The position numbers were made by a program, and so were the translations under genes. Positions 1 to 7,483 of a DNA stretch of 10,420 bases are shown here, in pieces. Origin of the DNA: JBHPFQ01 sp042571625 (GTDB lineage Bacteria; Patescibacteriota; Minisyncoccia; Portnoybacterales; UBA2143); the NCBI GenBank assembly GCA_042571625.1, contig JBHPFQ010000020.1, forward strand, positions 1 to 10,420. Reading direction: 5' to 3'. The notes below the pieces were generated by a model. The model had not been told where the DNA came from. It worked only from the letters and a program-made list of their open reading frames with translations, and did not search any database. Position 1 is the stretch's first letter. Every line of letters starts with the position of its first letter.

Positions 1-34
1 AAGAATTCCTGCTTGGGTAAGATATAATTTAATT
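1..34. repeat. left arm of a 34-base exact inverted repeat
   Basis: The first 34 bases of the window are the exact reverse complement of 750-783 inside the left AsnB gene. The match stops at base 35 on the inner side. On the outer side it is cut by the window edge, so 34 is a minimum. Read on the plus strand from base 2 this arm has the same codons as AsnB residues 382-392 (RIPAWVRYNLI), and that frame stays open to a TAG at 101-103. Confidence 0.95.
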
Positions 35-53
35 TTATACATTAATCAAAATA

Positions 54-1925
54 TCAAAACCATTTTCTCATCCATGTTTCAAAAATCAATAAAGTCCATA
101 TAGTTTTATGATTATCCTTTCGTCCAGAAAAATGCTCTATTATCAATTTATTTATATAATCATAATTGAAAATACCCTCTCTTTCAATTTTAGATTTAGA
201 AAAAATATCTAAAACAAAATCTCTCAAATCTGCCTTGATCCATTTTGCCACTGGAATGCCAAATCCCTTTTTAGAACGATAAACAATATTCTTGGGCAAT
301 TTATCTTTCATCAACTCTTTAAGCAAATATTTAGATTGCCATCCCCTTAATTTATATTTTAAGGGAATAGAGTTAATAAAATCAACTAATTGATAATCTA
401 AAAAAGGAGCTCGAACTTCTAGAGAACTTGCCATGCTAGCTCTATCAACCTTAACTAAAATATCATCTTGAAGATAGTTTTTTAAATACAGATATATAAG
501 CCTATTCCCCAACCGTTGATTTCTTACAGAATTAACATAATTTCTAATATCTTCAAAAATATTAATTGTTTTAATCTCTTGATAGATAGAATTAATAAAT
601 ATCTTTTCTAATTGCCCTGGCAAAAAAGATCCAAGCCAAATCTGATTTTTAATTTCTGAACAATATTCAAAACCTGTAACAAATTTTTTCAATTTAAAAT
701 CCAAACTAATATTATTTAAGGAAACTGGTAAATTATTTATAAGAGGATTAATTAAATTATATCTTACCCAAGCAGGAATTCTTTGATAAATTCTATCTAA
801 ACGATGAGCTTGAAATGTAGGATAGCCCATAAAAAGTTCATCTCCGCCATCACCACCCAAAGCTATTGTTGCTATTTTTTTAGTAAATTTAGAAAGCAAA
901 TAAGTCGGAATAATAGAAGGATCGGCAAATGGTTCATCTAAAAAATCAGAAATTTTAGGAATAAGACCTAAGCAATCTTTTGGTTCTAAGATTTGCTCAT
1001 AATGTTCAGTCTGTAAAAATTTAGCTGCTTGTCTAGAATAATCTGATTCATCAAATGATTTATCGGAAAACCCAATTGAAAAAGTCTTAATTTTATTTAA
1101 TGATTTTTTTTGAGCATAATATGCAATAGACGTTGAATCTATTCCACCACTTAAAAAAATTCCAAGAGGAACGTCAGCCATTAATCTTATACTAACTGCT
1201 TCATCTATTTTTTCATCCAATTGACTCAAATATTCCTGTTTGGTTATTTCTTTAGAATATTTATTAAAACTTACCTCCCAATATTTTTTAATCACAAGAT
1301 TGCCATCTTGATAGACTATATACTCTCCAGGTCCAAGCTTATAAATATTCTTAAAAATAGTATGTGGCGATGGAATATATTCATAAATCAAATATTTAGC
1401 TAAACTCTTCCAATCTATGTCCTTCTTTAAAAAAGAATATTCCAAAATAGCTTTTAATTCAGAACTGAATACTAAACTCTGATTAACTATAGAATAATAA
1501 AGAGGTTTTTGCCCTAGACGATCACGAGCTAAAATCAATTTCTTTTTATCGTTATCCCATAATGCAAAAGAAAACATACCATTTAACTTATTTAGAAACT
1601 CTTCTCCATACTCTTCGTAAAGATGAACTATTGTTTCTGCATCGCTATAAGTATAAAATTTATGCCTCTGAGATATTAATTCTTTCCTTAGCTCCTTAAA
1701 ATTATAGATTTCACAATTCGCAACAAGCCAAACTGTCTTGCTCTCATTTGAAATCGGTTGATGTCCGCTAATTAAATCAATAATACTTAATCTACAATGA
1801 CCTAATCCGACTCCATTATCCACATAAAAACCTTCATCATCGGGTCCTCTATGTTTTAAGGCATGAATCATTTTATCTAGCATACTCCTACTTCCACTAC
1901 CGATGTACCCAGCAATGCCACACAT
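54..1925 (-). CDS. asnB: AsnB-like glutamine-dependent amidotransferase (copy 1, atypical NCE motif)
   Basis: This 623-residue protein has the two-domain layout and usual length of asparagine synthetase B. The N-terminal class II glutaminase domain (about 2-200) starts MCGIAG, so Cys2 becomes the N-terminal nucleophile and fixes the start codon. It also has HRGPDD (25-30), Arg45 in the CRLSIID stretch and SDAE (94-97). The ATP-pyrophosphatase synthetase domain has SGGIDS (259-264), LDEP (329-332), GGDGGDELFMGYP (357-369) and a later EVRAPFLD and KKGFGIP. The family activates a carboxylate with ATP and aminates it with ammonia from glutamine. In glycan loci such homologues are often proposed to amidate uronic acids rather than make asparagine. 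Oddity: the conserved NGE of the glutaminase site reads NCE (70-72), a Gly-to-Cys change. The gene is last of the tightly spaced run, 2 bases after the methyltransferase, and has no Shine-Dalgarno. Family is very sure; substrate is unknown. Confidence 0.95.
   Translation of the reverse strand: MCGIAGYIGSGSRSMLDKMIHALKHRGPDDEGFYVDNGVGLGHCRLSIIDLISGHQPISNESKTVWLVANCEIYNFKELRKELISQRHKFYTYSDAETIVHLYEEYGEEFLNKLNGMFSFALWDNDKKKLILARDRLGQKPLYYSIVNQSLVFSSELKAILEYSFLKKDIDWKSLAKYLIYEYIPSPHTIFKNIYKLGPGEYIVYQDGNLVIKKYWEVSFNKYSKEITKQEYLSQLDEKIDEAVSIRLMADVPLGIFLSGGIDSTSIAYYAQKKSLNKIKTFSIGFSDKSFDESDYSRQAAKFLQTEHYEQILEPKDCLGLIPKISDFLDEPFADPSIIPTYLLSKFTKKIATIALGGDGGDELFMGYPTFQAHRLDRIYQRIPAWVRYNLINPLINNLPVSLNNISLDFKLKKFVTGFEYCSEIKNQIWLGSFLPGQLEKIFINSIYQEIKTINIFEDIRNYVNSVRNQRLGNRLIYLYLKNYLQDDILVKVDRASMASSLEVRAPFLDYQLVDFINSIPLKYKLRGWQSKYLLKELMKDKLPKNIVYRSKKGFGIPVAKWIKADLRDFVLDIFSKSKIEREGIFNYDYINKLIIEHFSGRKDNHKTIWTLLIFETWMRKWF
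750..783. repeat. right arm of a 34-base exact inverted repeat, inside asnB copy 1
   Basis: This stretch codes residues 382-392 of the left AsnB (RIPAWVRYNLI) on the minus strand and is repeated exactly, in inverted orientation, at 1-34. The surrounding AsnB reading frame is continuous and family-like, so this copy is the genuine one; the arm at the window edge is the one in doubt. Confidence 0.95.
1339..1361. repeat. 23-base direct repeat shared by the two asnB genes (copy 1)
   Basis: These 23 bases are identical to 9799-9821 and code the same conserved stretch TIFKNIYKL in both AsnB homologues (residues 189-197 here). The identity probably reflects protein constraint and shared ancestry. 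It could still act as a short homology for recombination. Confidence 0.9.
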
Positions 1926-1927
1926 AT

Positions 1928-2503
1928 TTATGATTGCTTAGTTTTTATAAAAGAAAATTCAATTTCTTCAAATCCGCCTACAAAAAAACACCAAACTCTC
2001 GAACAAAAAGCAGGAGATAGATTAGCAAGGAAATCTATTATTGCTCCTAACGTTATTAATAAAAAAAATAAAAAAGGAGAAAAAGTCTGTTTTTTTAAAT
2101 ATGGCTGGCTTGTCCATCTTAATTTTATTTTCTCTGATATAAATTCAACTCCTGTATAACCGCCTTTAAAAGTCGGAGAAAAATAATAAGGCAAGCTGAC
2201 ATCAAATCCTCTCTTATGATCAGGATGTGTATTACCTCTACTGAAATGAGGAACTTTCATAATTAATTTTCCTCCCGGCGTTAGAATCCTATTCAATTCC
2301 TTTATGGCATCTAATGGTTCTGGTAAATGTTCTATAACATGGCATGCTTCAATTAATGAAAAACTATTATTTTCAAACGGATAAGGAAATTCTCTCAAAT
2401 CCCAAAAAATATCCGCAATGCTATTTTTATCAATATCCAAATTAATATAACCATCCTTTGGAAACTTTCCACACCCCAAATTTAATTTTTTAATTTTATA
2501 CAT
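1928..2503 (-). CDS. class I SAM-dependent methyltransferase with C-terminal hydrophobic segment
   Basis: This 191-residue protein is a short Methyltransf_11-type enzyme. The SAM-binding motif I is LNLGCGK (7-13), followed by an acidic strand end NLDID (21-25). The post-core signature is ACHVIEHLPEPLDAIKELNR (53-72) with RILTPGGKLIMKVPHF (72-87), a typical motif II/III arrangement. Residues 99-125 and a hydrophobic stretch at about 141-160 (FSPFLFFLLITLGAIIDFLA) follow the catalytic core, so the protein may dip into or lie on the membrane. The context is a polysaccharide locus, 3 bases after the membrane GT2 and 2 bases before an AsnB-like gene, which suggests methylation of a sugar or lipid-linked glycan. 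The sequence alone does not tell the methyl acceptor. No Shine-Dalgarno precedes the ATG; the preceding bases are AATT, as at three other starts here. Confidence 0.9.
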   Translation of the reverse strand: MYKIKKLNLGCGKFPKDGYINLDIDKNSIADIFWDLREFPYPFENNSFSLIEACHVIEHLPEPLDAIKELNRILTPGGKLIMKVPHFSRGNTHPDHKRGFDVSLPYYFSPTFKGGYTGVEFISEKIKLRWTSQPYLKKQTFSPFLFFLLITLGAIIDFLANLSPAFCSRVWCFFVGGFEEIEFSFIKTKQS

Positions 2504-2506
2504 AAT

Positions 2507-3451
2507 TTAAAAAAAATTAATCTTATTTTTAATTGAATAAATAGGCTTGCTTTGGCATTCGTAGTAAATTCTAATTAAAATCTCCGCTAACAGCCCCATT
2601 AAAATAAACTGCAAACCAACTAATACAAGAAAAACAGTAAGTAATGGAAGCGGAGTTAGAATAAAAGAAATCCCATAATAAAACTTGAAAAATAAAGATA
2701 ATATCCCAGATAAAAAACTAAAAAATAATGTCCAGTAAGCAATATTCCCAAAAAAATGCATTGGCTTAGTAGAATATTTAGTCAGAAATTTAACTGTTAA
2801 TAAATCCGAGACAACTCGAAAGCTTCGCATAATACCATATTTCGTCTTCCCATATTGTCTAGGTCGATGATTAACAACAATTTCTCCTACTTTAGCACCA
2901 TGCCAAGCAGCATAAGCTGGCATAAATCTATGCATTTCCCCATAAAAACACACATCTTTCATTATACTACTACGGTATGCTTTTATTGTGCAACCATAAT
3001 CATGCAACTTCAAACCAGTAATTAAAGAAATTAAATTATTAGCTATCCATGAAGGTATTTTCCGATTAATTAATTTATCATAACGATATCTGCGCCAACC
3101 AGAAATCACATCAAAGCCTTGATCGATTTTTTCTAAAAAATGCGGGATATCAACTGGATCATTTTGCAAGTCAGAATCAAGAGGTATAATAATCTCACCT
3201 TGCGATAAATCAATCCCAGCCGCCATAGCAGCTGTTTGACCAAAATTCCTTCTAAAATTTATTACTCTAAAATTATTATCATTACTAGAAATTTCCTCTA
3301 GAATACTATAACTATCGTCATTTGATCCATCATTAATAGCAATTATCTCATAAGCAATATCAATCCTATACAAAGTATCTATTATCTGCTGATAAAGAAT
3401 TCTTATGCTCTCTTCCTCATTATAAACCGGTAGAATGACAGACAATTTCAT
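2507..3451 (-). CDS. family 2 glycosyltransferase, polyprenyl-phosphate sugar transferase type (GtrB/ArnC/DPM1-like)
   Basis: This 314-residue protein starts directly with the GT-A strand MKLSVILPVYNEEESI. The nucleotide-binding NDGS lies at 40-43 and the metal-binding region LDSDLQNDP at 91-99. RNFGQTAAMAAGID (68-81) is a hallmark of the DPM1/GtrB/ArnC subgroup, as are the amphipathic stretch RKIPSWIANN (130-139) and HRPRQYGKTKYG (195-206). Two hydrophobic helices at about 236-256 and 266-292 follow, matching the two C-terminal membrane segments of GtrB-like enzymes. The family moves a sugar from a UDP or GDP donor to undecaprenyl phosphate on the cytoplasmic face of the inner membrane. The product would feed glycan modification or lipid-linked assembly. 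It sits 5 bases after a GT4 gene and 3 bases before a methyltransferase. The donor sugar cannot be told. No Shine-Dalgarno is visible. Confidence 0.94.
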   Translation of the reverse strand: MKLSVILPVYNEEESIRILYQQIIDTLYRIDIAYEIIAINDGSNDDSYSILEEISSNDNNFRVINFRRNFGQTAAMAAGIDLSQGEIIIPLDSDLQNDPVDIPHFLEKIDQGFDVISGWRRYRYDKLINRKIPSWIANNLISLITGLKLHDYGCTIKAYRSSIMKDVCFYGEMHRFMPAYAAWHGAKVGEIVVNHRPRQYGKTKYGIMRSFRVVSDLLTVKFLTKYSTKPMHFFGNIAYWTLFFSFLSGILSLFFKFYYGISFILTPLPLLTVFLVLVGLQFILMGLLAEILIRIYYECQSKPIYSIKNKINFF

Positions 3452-3456
3452 ATTAT

Positions 3457-4584
3457 TTATCTAAAATAAGAAAATTTATTTATAAATTCAATAATTTTAC
3501 ATTTTCTAATTTCCCATTCATATTTCCTAACGTCTTTAATGGCCTTTTTTGAGATCATAACAGAAAAATTAGTATTTTTCAATGCTTTTTCAATACCTTT
3601 AACTAAATTTATGGGACTATCTGGCTTAACCAAGATAGCATTATTTTCATCCAAAACTTCTCTAACTGATGGCAGACTAGATGCAACAATTGGTCTCCTG
3701 CTGGACATATATTCAAACATTTTCATTGGTGAAGTCCAATATTTAGAAATATTTTCTTTGGAAGAATTTGGCAAAATTAAAACATCAGCTGCTTTAAGCC
3801 AATAAGGAATTTCTGAATGCGAACGATGACCAACAATCATAATATTATTTAATTTCTGATTCTTAATTCTAAATTTTTTTTCATCGTCTTTTGTCCCACC
3901 GACTAAAACGATTAAACAATCATCTGATAAAAATCTAACTGCTTCTGCCAAAATATAAACTCCCTTCCATTTATAAAGATGCCCAGTATATAAAATAATC
4001 CTTTTATTTAATGGAAGAGATAACCTCTGCCTAGCTTTTTTCTTAGAAATTTTTATATCAAATTGCCTCGTATCTACTCCATCTGGTGCAATCAAAATCT
4101 TATCTCGAGCAATACCCTTTTTAATCAACTCACTTTTAATGCTATCCGTAATAACAATAAATCCCTTAATCCTTTTCAACTTTTGCTTATTTAACCAAAA
4201 TGGTAAAGTATGAATTTCTAAAAAAACATTCTTCTTAATAAAACTTAAAAGCCAAGCTAATAACAAATCTCTAGTATAGATAATATCCGTTTTTTTAAAA
4301 AGAAAATATATAAACGCAGAAACAGAAAAAGTTAAACTTTGAATAATAAAACCAATTTTTGGAATATTTAAAATAATTAAATCTAAAGAAGGTAATTTAA
4401 TAATCTTAAAATTTTTCTCAATATCGTAATAATCAAAAGCATCTTCTTTAATATAGTTAAATCGCCAAGGAATAATTAAAACGACTTCGTTTCCTAAACT
4501 AAAACTTTCACACATTTTTGCAATTTGGATACCATGCGCTTTTTCAGTTGGAAATCTAATATTTGATAGATAAAAAATTTTCAT
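3457..4584 (-). CDS. GT4-type glycosyltransferase (GT-B fold)
   Basis: This 375-residue protein has the usual length of a GT-B fold retaining transferase. The N-terminal acceptor domain opens MKIFYLSNIRFPTEKAHGIQ, a loop often seen in surface-polysaccharide GT4 enzymes, and carries hydrophobic patches (about 68-97) that may touch the membrane. The C-terminal donor domain begins near 166 with APDGVDTRQF. It holds ILYTGHLYKWKGVYIL (197-212), LVGG (227-230), VGHRSHSEIPYWLKAADVLILP (251-272) and SPMKMFEYMSSRRPIVAS (285-302). Glu291 would contact the nucleotide ribose; the first Glu of the general EX7E motif is absent, as is common in members with an SPMKMFEYM-type loop. It lies 2 bases after the radical SAM gene and 5 bases before the GT2. 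Donor and linkage are unknown. No Shine-Dalgarno is seen before the ATG. Confidence 0.93.
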   Translation of the reverse strand: MKIFYLSNIRFPTEKAHGIQIAKMCESFSLGNEVVLIIPWRFNYIKEDAFDYYDIEKNFKIIKLPSLDLIILNIPKIGFIIQSLTFSVSAFIYFLFKKTDIIYTRDLLLAWLLSFIKKNVFLEIHTLPFWLNKQKLKRIKGFIVITDSIKSELIKKGIARDKILIAPDGVDTRQFDIKISKKKARQRLSLPLNKRIILYTGHLYKWKGVYILAEAVRFLSDDCLIVLVGGTKDDEKKFRIKNQKLNNIMIVGHRSHSEIPYWLKAADVLILPNSSKENISKYWTSPMKMFEYMSSRRPIVASSLPSVREVLDENNAILVKPDSPINLVKGIEKALKNTNFSVMISKKAIKDVRKYEWEIRKCKIIEFINKFSYFR

Positions 4585-4586
4585 AA

Positions 4587-6017
4587 TTATATATTGAAAT
4601 AATTAAATCCTATTTTTAGCAAATTTTTAATATCTGACCACGACTTAATTCTTTTCAGTTTATACCAACTTCTTTTCAGAATATCCTCCTTAGACATTAA
4701 ATTTTTAACCATAAAGGCCTTAACTTTTTCTAATTCCATACCAGGCCATTCCATATAAGGCACGCTTGGATCTTCGCCAGTAATCTTGCTTTTCCCGAAA
4801 TTACAATCGCTATTCCAAGAAAAATCTCTAGACAAAATAGTATTTTCCTTAGCATACGACTCCATGATAGTGCCAGGATAAATTAATCCAAAACCATAGC
4901 TAACAGAAACATTAGGAATTTGCCTAAATTCATTAATTAAATCTGCTGTCATTCGCAAATCAAACATAGTTTGTGTTGGCAAATTAACTATAAAATTTAA
5001 ACTAACAATTAAACCAGCTCTAGAACAAAGATAAACCATTCTCCGCGCCTGATCTAATAAAATATTTTTCTTAACAACATTCAGTATCCTTGGACTGCCT
5101 GATTCAATACCAAAACTAATCCTCAAACATCCTGCTCTTTTCATCATTTCAATAATTTCTTTATCGACCGTATTAACCCTTGCACGCGCATACCATTTAA
5201 TATTCAAATTTCTATTAATAATCTCCTGGCATATTTCCATTACATGATTTCTGGAAATAGTTAAAGTATCGTCCCAAATATTAAAACCATTAAAACCATA
5301 TTCTTTATTTAAAAACTCCAATTCGTCAACAAAATTCTTAGGATGGCGAAGACGCAAAATTGATTTAGAAAAAGCAGCATTGCAACAATAAGTACAAAAA
5401 TTGGGACATCCTCTCGCGCTAATTACACCAATTGTCCGAAAATTAGTTCCATAAATCTTTTTCTGATATTTATCTAAATTATAAAGATGCCATGATGGAA
5501 AAGGTAGCTTTGATAAATCTTGAAAAAATGGCCTATTCTTGTTGGAAATTATCTCGCTATCTCTACCTCTATAAGTAATCCCTAAAACATTTTTAAGTTT
5601 ATCTTGATCCGGCCAAACATCTAATAATTCTTTAGAAGTTAATTCTCCTTCCCCATTAATAACGCAATCAATTTCAGGCACCACTTCTAATGCATTTACA
5701 CTGGTTAAAGAAAAATGCGGTCCGCCGACCATAATAAATAAAGATGGTTTACTTTTCCTAAGAAGCTTAATAACAGCAATAACTTGTAATCTATTATGAG
5801 TAGTAGCTGTTAAACCAACAGTATCTGGGTTAAAAGATAAGATCTTAACAACCGCTTGTTCTATACTAAGATTTTCACTGTGGGCATCAACAATAATTAC
5901 ATTATGATTGCTATTTTTTTCTAAATACGAAGCCACATAGCCAATTCCAAGAAAAGGCAAGCCAGCCATCTCTATCTCTCCTAACGCTCTTGGGCCTGTC
6001 GTTAAAACAATTTTCAT
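4587..6017 (-). CDS. radical SAM enzyme with N-terminal B12-binding-like domain
   Basis: This 476-residue protein has the layout of the BchE-like B12-binding radical SAM family. Residues 1-150 form a Rossmann-like cobalamin-type domain: MKIVLTTGP, then VDAHSEN (43-49), VGLTATT (67-73) and VGGPHFSL (97-104). The DxHxxG signature is only partly kept (Asp44 and His46 present, Asn49 in place of Gly). The radical SAM core follows with RGCPNFCTYCC (202-212), giving the 4Fe-4S ligands Cys204, Cys208 and Cys211. NIWDDT (246-251) and SFGIESGSPRILNVV (301-315) come next, and a C-terminal tail after about 400. Family members methylate unreactive carbons or carry out other radical chemistry on lipids, tetrapyrroles, antibiotics and glycans. 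Placed among glycosyltransferases, it probably tailors a sugar or the lipid carrier, but the reaction is not predictable. It is the first gene after the 78-base gap; the upstream frame contains no other ATG before a stop. Confidence 0.93.
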   Translation of the reverse strand: MKIVLTTGPRALGEIEMAGLPFLGIGYVASYLEKNSNHNVIIVDAHSENLSIEQAVVKILSFNPDTVGLTATTHNRLQVIAVIKLLRKSKPSLFIMVGGPHFSLTSVNALEVVPEIDCVINGEGELTSKELLDVWPDQDKLKNVLGITYRGRDSEIISNKNRPFFQDLSKLPFPSWHLYNLDKYQKKIYGTNFRTIGVISARGCPNFCTYCCNAAFSKSILRLRHPKNFVDELEFLNKEYGFNGFNIWDDTLTISRNHVMEICQEIINRNLNIKWYARARVNTVDKEIIEMMKRAGCLRISFGIESGSPRILNVVKKNILLDQARRMVYLCSRAGLIVSLNFIVNLPTQTMFDLRMTADLINEFRQIPNVSVSYGFGLIYPGTIMESYAKENTILSRDFSWNSDCNFGKSKITGEDPSVPYMEWPGMELEKVKAFMVKNLMSKEDILKRSWYKLKRIKSWSDIKNLLKIGFNYFNI

Positions 6018-6095
6018 GCTCTTATTAAACCAAAAATTACCATTTTTAGCAACGTGCTTTTACTTTTAAAAATAACTATTAAATTATTTATAATT
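6018..6095 (-). other. only sizeable intergenic gap within the gene run
   Basis: All other gene junctions in the window overlap or are at most 5 bases apart, so this 78-base AT-rich gap divides the run into an upstream block of four genes and a downstream block of five. It holds a possible promoter for the radical SAM gene, listed separately. An AGCA/TGCT inverted pair (6048-6058) is too short, and lacks a T run on the minus strand, to be a terminator for the genes here. No small gene was found in it. Confidence 0.6.
6024..6052 (-). promoter_or_regulatory. possible sigma70-type promoter before the radical SAM gene
   Basis: Read on the minus strand, a -35-like TTGCTA (6047-6052, 4 of 6 consensus bases) and a -10-like TTTAAT (6024-6029, 5 of 6) are separated by exactly 17 bases. 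The -10 box ends 6 bases before the ATG, so transcription would begin at or next to the start codon and give a leaderless message. That would agree with the missing Shine-Dalgarno. In DNA this rich in A and T such matches arise easily by chance, so this is only a candidate. Confidence 0.25.
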
Positions 6096-6749
6096 TTATT
6101 TCTTAGCTATCGCAAAATACCCCAAAGGACATGGATGGAGCTTGCGAACTTTTTTAGGAACAAATTTATCAAATATTAATGCTCCAGTAAAAATTATTAA
6201 ACGCATAAAATTAAAAATAAAAAAACTATGAAGTAAGTGAATAGCCGAAGTAGCTCTTTCGCCAAAAGAAATAATTTTAAAATTATTGAAATTACCAATT
6301 TTAAACAATTCTTCCAAACCCTGCGAAGTTAACCTCCTATAATCATCTGGCTCTTTTGCCTCATTAAAAATAAAAGGCGAACTTATAAAAAATCTACCAT
6401 CTTTTTTTAAAACACGATTAATTTCACGAATTAATCTTTCTGGCTCTTTAATAATATAGATAGCATTAAAAAGAAAAATATTATCCATGGAATTATTCTC
6501 AAATGGCAATACTTGATTCAAATTAACAGCCATGTCTGGTTTTTTATCTAAATTAAAATCTGTTCTAACCAATTTTGAAGATTTATTTAAAAACCAATAA
6601 TTATAATAACTTGGATTTCCTCCTCCTGCTAGATCCAAACAAATTCCGGTTAGATTATTGCAATGCTCTTGCACTTGCCAATTAAAAAGGATTCTATATA
6701 TACTTTTACTATGGAAAACTTGTTTTATAAAATCGAGAGTTTTGTTCAT
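6096..6749 (-). CDS. class I SAM-dependent methyltransferase
   Basis: This 217-residue protein shows SAM motif I as LDLAGGGNPSYY (38-49), followed by TDFN (63-66) where an acidic residue should bind the ribose. LPFENNSMDNIFLFNAI (81-97) and INRVLKKDGRFFISSPF (110-126) are the core motifs of the Methyltransf_11/25 group. EPDDYRRLTSQGLEELF (133-149) is a signature common in methyltransferases of polysaccharide clusters. A hydrophobic stretch at about 169-195 lies after the core and suggests membrane contact. The N-terminal 30 residues are helical-looking with no obvious signal peptide. Its ATG overlaps the deacetylase stop by 4 bases (ATGA), which points to translational coupling. It is the only gene here with a plausible weak Shine-Dalgarno (AAGG, 8 bases upstream). 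The acceptor is unknown; a sugar or glycolipid is the best guess from context. Confidence 0.9.
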   Translation of the reverse strand: MNKTLDFIKQVFHSKSIYRILFNWQVQEHCNNLTGICLDLAGGGNPSYYNYWFLNKSSKLVRTDFNLDKKPDMAVNLNQVLPFENNSMDNIFLFNAIYIIKEPERLIREINRVLKKDGRFFISSPFIFNEAKEPDDYRRLTSQGLEELFKIGNFNNFKIISFGERATSAIHLLHSFFIFNFMRLIIFTGALIFDKFVPKKVRKLHPCPLGYFAIAKK

Positions 6750-7483
6750 AATTTTGCCTTGAATTGAATAAAAGAAACTGTAGAATTGATAGAATTTCTA
6801 TTTAAAGCATATAAGTTATCTCCTTTTTTAACAAATCCTTTATTAACAGTAAGAGCTGCTTTAAAATTATTTTCATTTAAAACTTGAATTGTTCTTTTAT
6901 TGTATCTCCCATGAGGATAAGTAAAAAACCAGCATATCTTCTTTAATCGTTTTTCTAATATTTTTTTTGATTTCTTTATTTCATGCTGCAATTCATTAAT
7001 ACAAAGTTTATCTAATTTTTGATGAGTAAGACCATGAGGCTGAAAATCAATAAATCCAGTTTGACTCATTTTATACATATCCTGCCAATCCAATACTTTT
7101 AAAGCACTCTCTTGGCTATTCTTTAAATAACAGCCTACTAACCTAGGAGATATAAATATTGTAGCAGGAAAACCATACTTTTCCAAAATAGACAAAACAT
7201 TATAATAGTTATCTTCATACCCATCGTCAAAAGTCAAAACTACTGTTTTTTTTAATAACGGCTTATTAGAGCTCAAAATACCAACCAATTCAGATAAACT
7301 AATTACTATATATCCTTTTTCTTTTAAAAATTGCATTTGCCTAGCAAAAATTTTTGGACGAACAGTGAAAAAAACATTATTATTGCTTATTGAATGGTAC
7401 ATCAATATAGAAGCTCTATGATTTTTCGGTAAATAATATATTAAAAAAGCCAAACTATCTTTAATTATTCTTTTTAAAAACAT
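6746..7483 (-). CDS. NodB-type polysaccharide deacetylase (carbohydrate esterase 4)
   Basis: This 245-residue protein has the CE4 motifs in order. ILMYHSI (26-32) opens the domain. Motif 1 is LTFDDGYEDN (83-92), with Asp86 as likely base and Asp87 as metal ligand. Motif 2 is HGLTH (150-154), giving the two metal-binding histidines. Motif 3 is FTYPHGRYN (187-195). The family removes N-acetyl or O-acetyl groups from sugars with a divalent metal. The N-terminus has a short hydrophobic patch (about 10-18) but no clear signal peptide, so action in the cytoplasm or at the inner membrane face on a lipid-linked intermediate is more likely than secretion. The gene overlaps the upstream GT4 by 10 bases and the downstream methyltransferase by 4. 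No Shine-Dalgarno is seen, so translation may be coupled to the upstream gene. Substrate is not predictable. Confidence 0.94.
   Translation of the reverse strand: MFLKRIIKDSLAFLIYYLPKNHRASILMYHSISNNNVFFTVRPKIFARQMQFLKEKGYIVISLSELVGILSSNKPLLKKTVVLTFDDGYEDNYYNVLSILEKYGFPATIFISPRLVGCYLKNSQESALKVLDWQDMYKMSQTGFIDFQPHGLTHQKLDKLCINELQHEIKKSKKILEKRLKKICWFFTYPHGRYNKRTIQVLNENNFKAALTVNKGFVKKGDNLYALNRNSINSTVSFIQFKAKL

Noticed and set aside
1..53. Terminator downstream of asnB copy 1
   Set aside because: No stem followed by a T run is visible in the 53 bases after the stop, and the outer part of this stretch is the inverted asnB copy, so its authenticity is doubtful.
1221..1403. 60-residue open frame on the plus strand within asnB copy 1
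   Set aside because: It lies wholly antisense to a strongly supported gene, has a low-complexity Ile/Phe/Leu-rich translation with no recognisable motif, and comes from AT-rich codon shadowing.
3539..3805. 88-residue open frame on the plus strand within the GT4 gene
   Set aside because: It is antisense to the conserved donor domain of the glycosyltransferase, with no family motif and no Shine-Dalgarno; it is a shadow.
6048..6058. AGCA-ACG-TGCT inverted pair in the 78-base gap as a terminator
   Set aside because: The stem is only 4 base pairs, and on the transcribed minus strand it is followed by A residues, not a T run.
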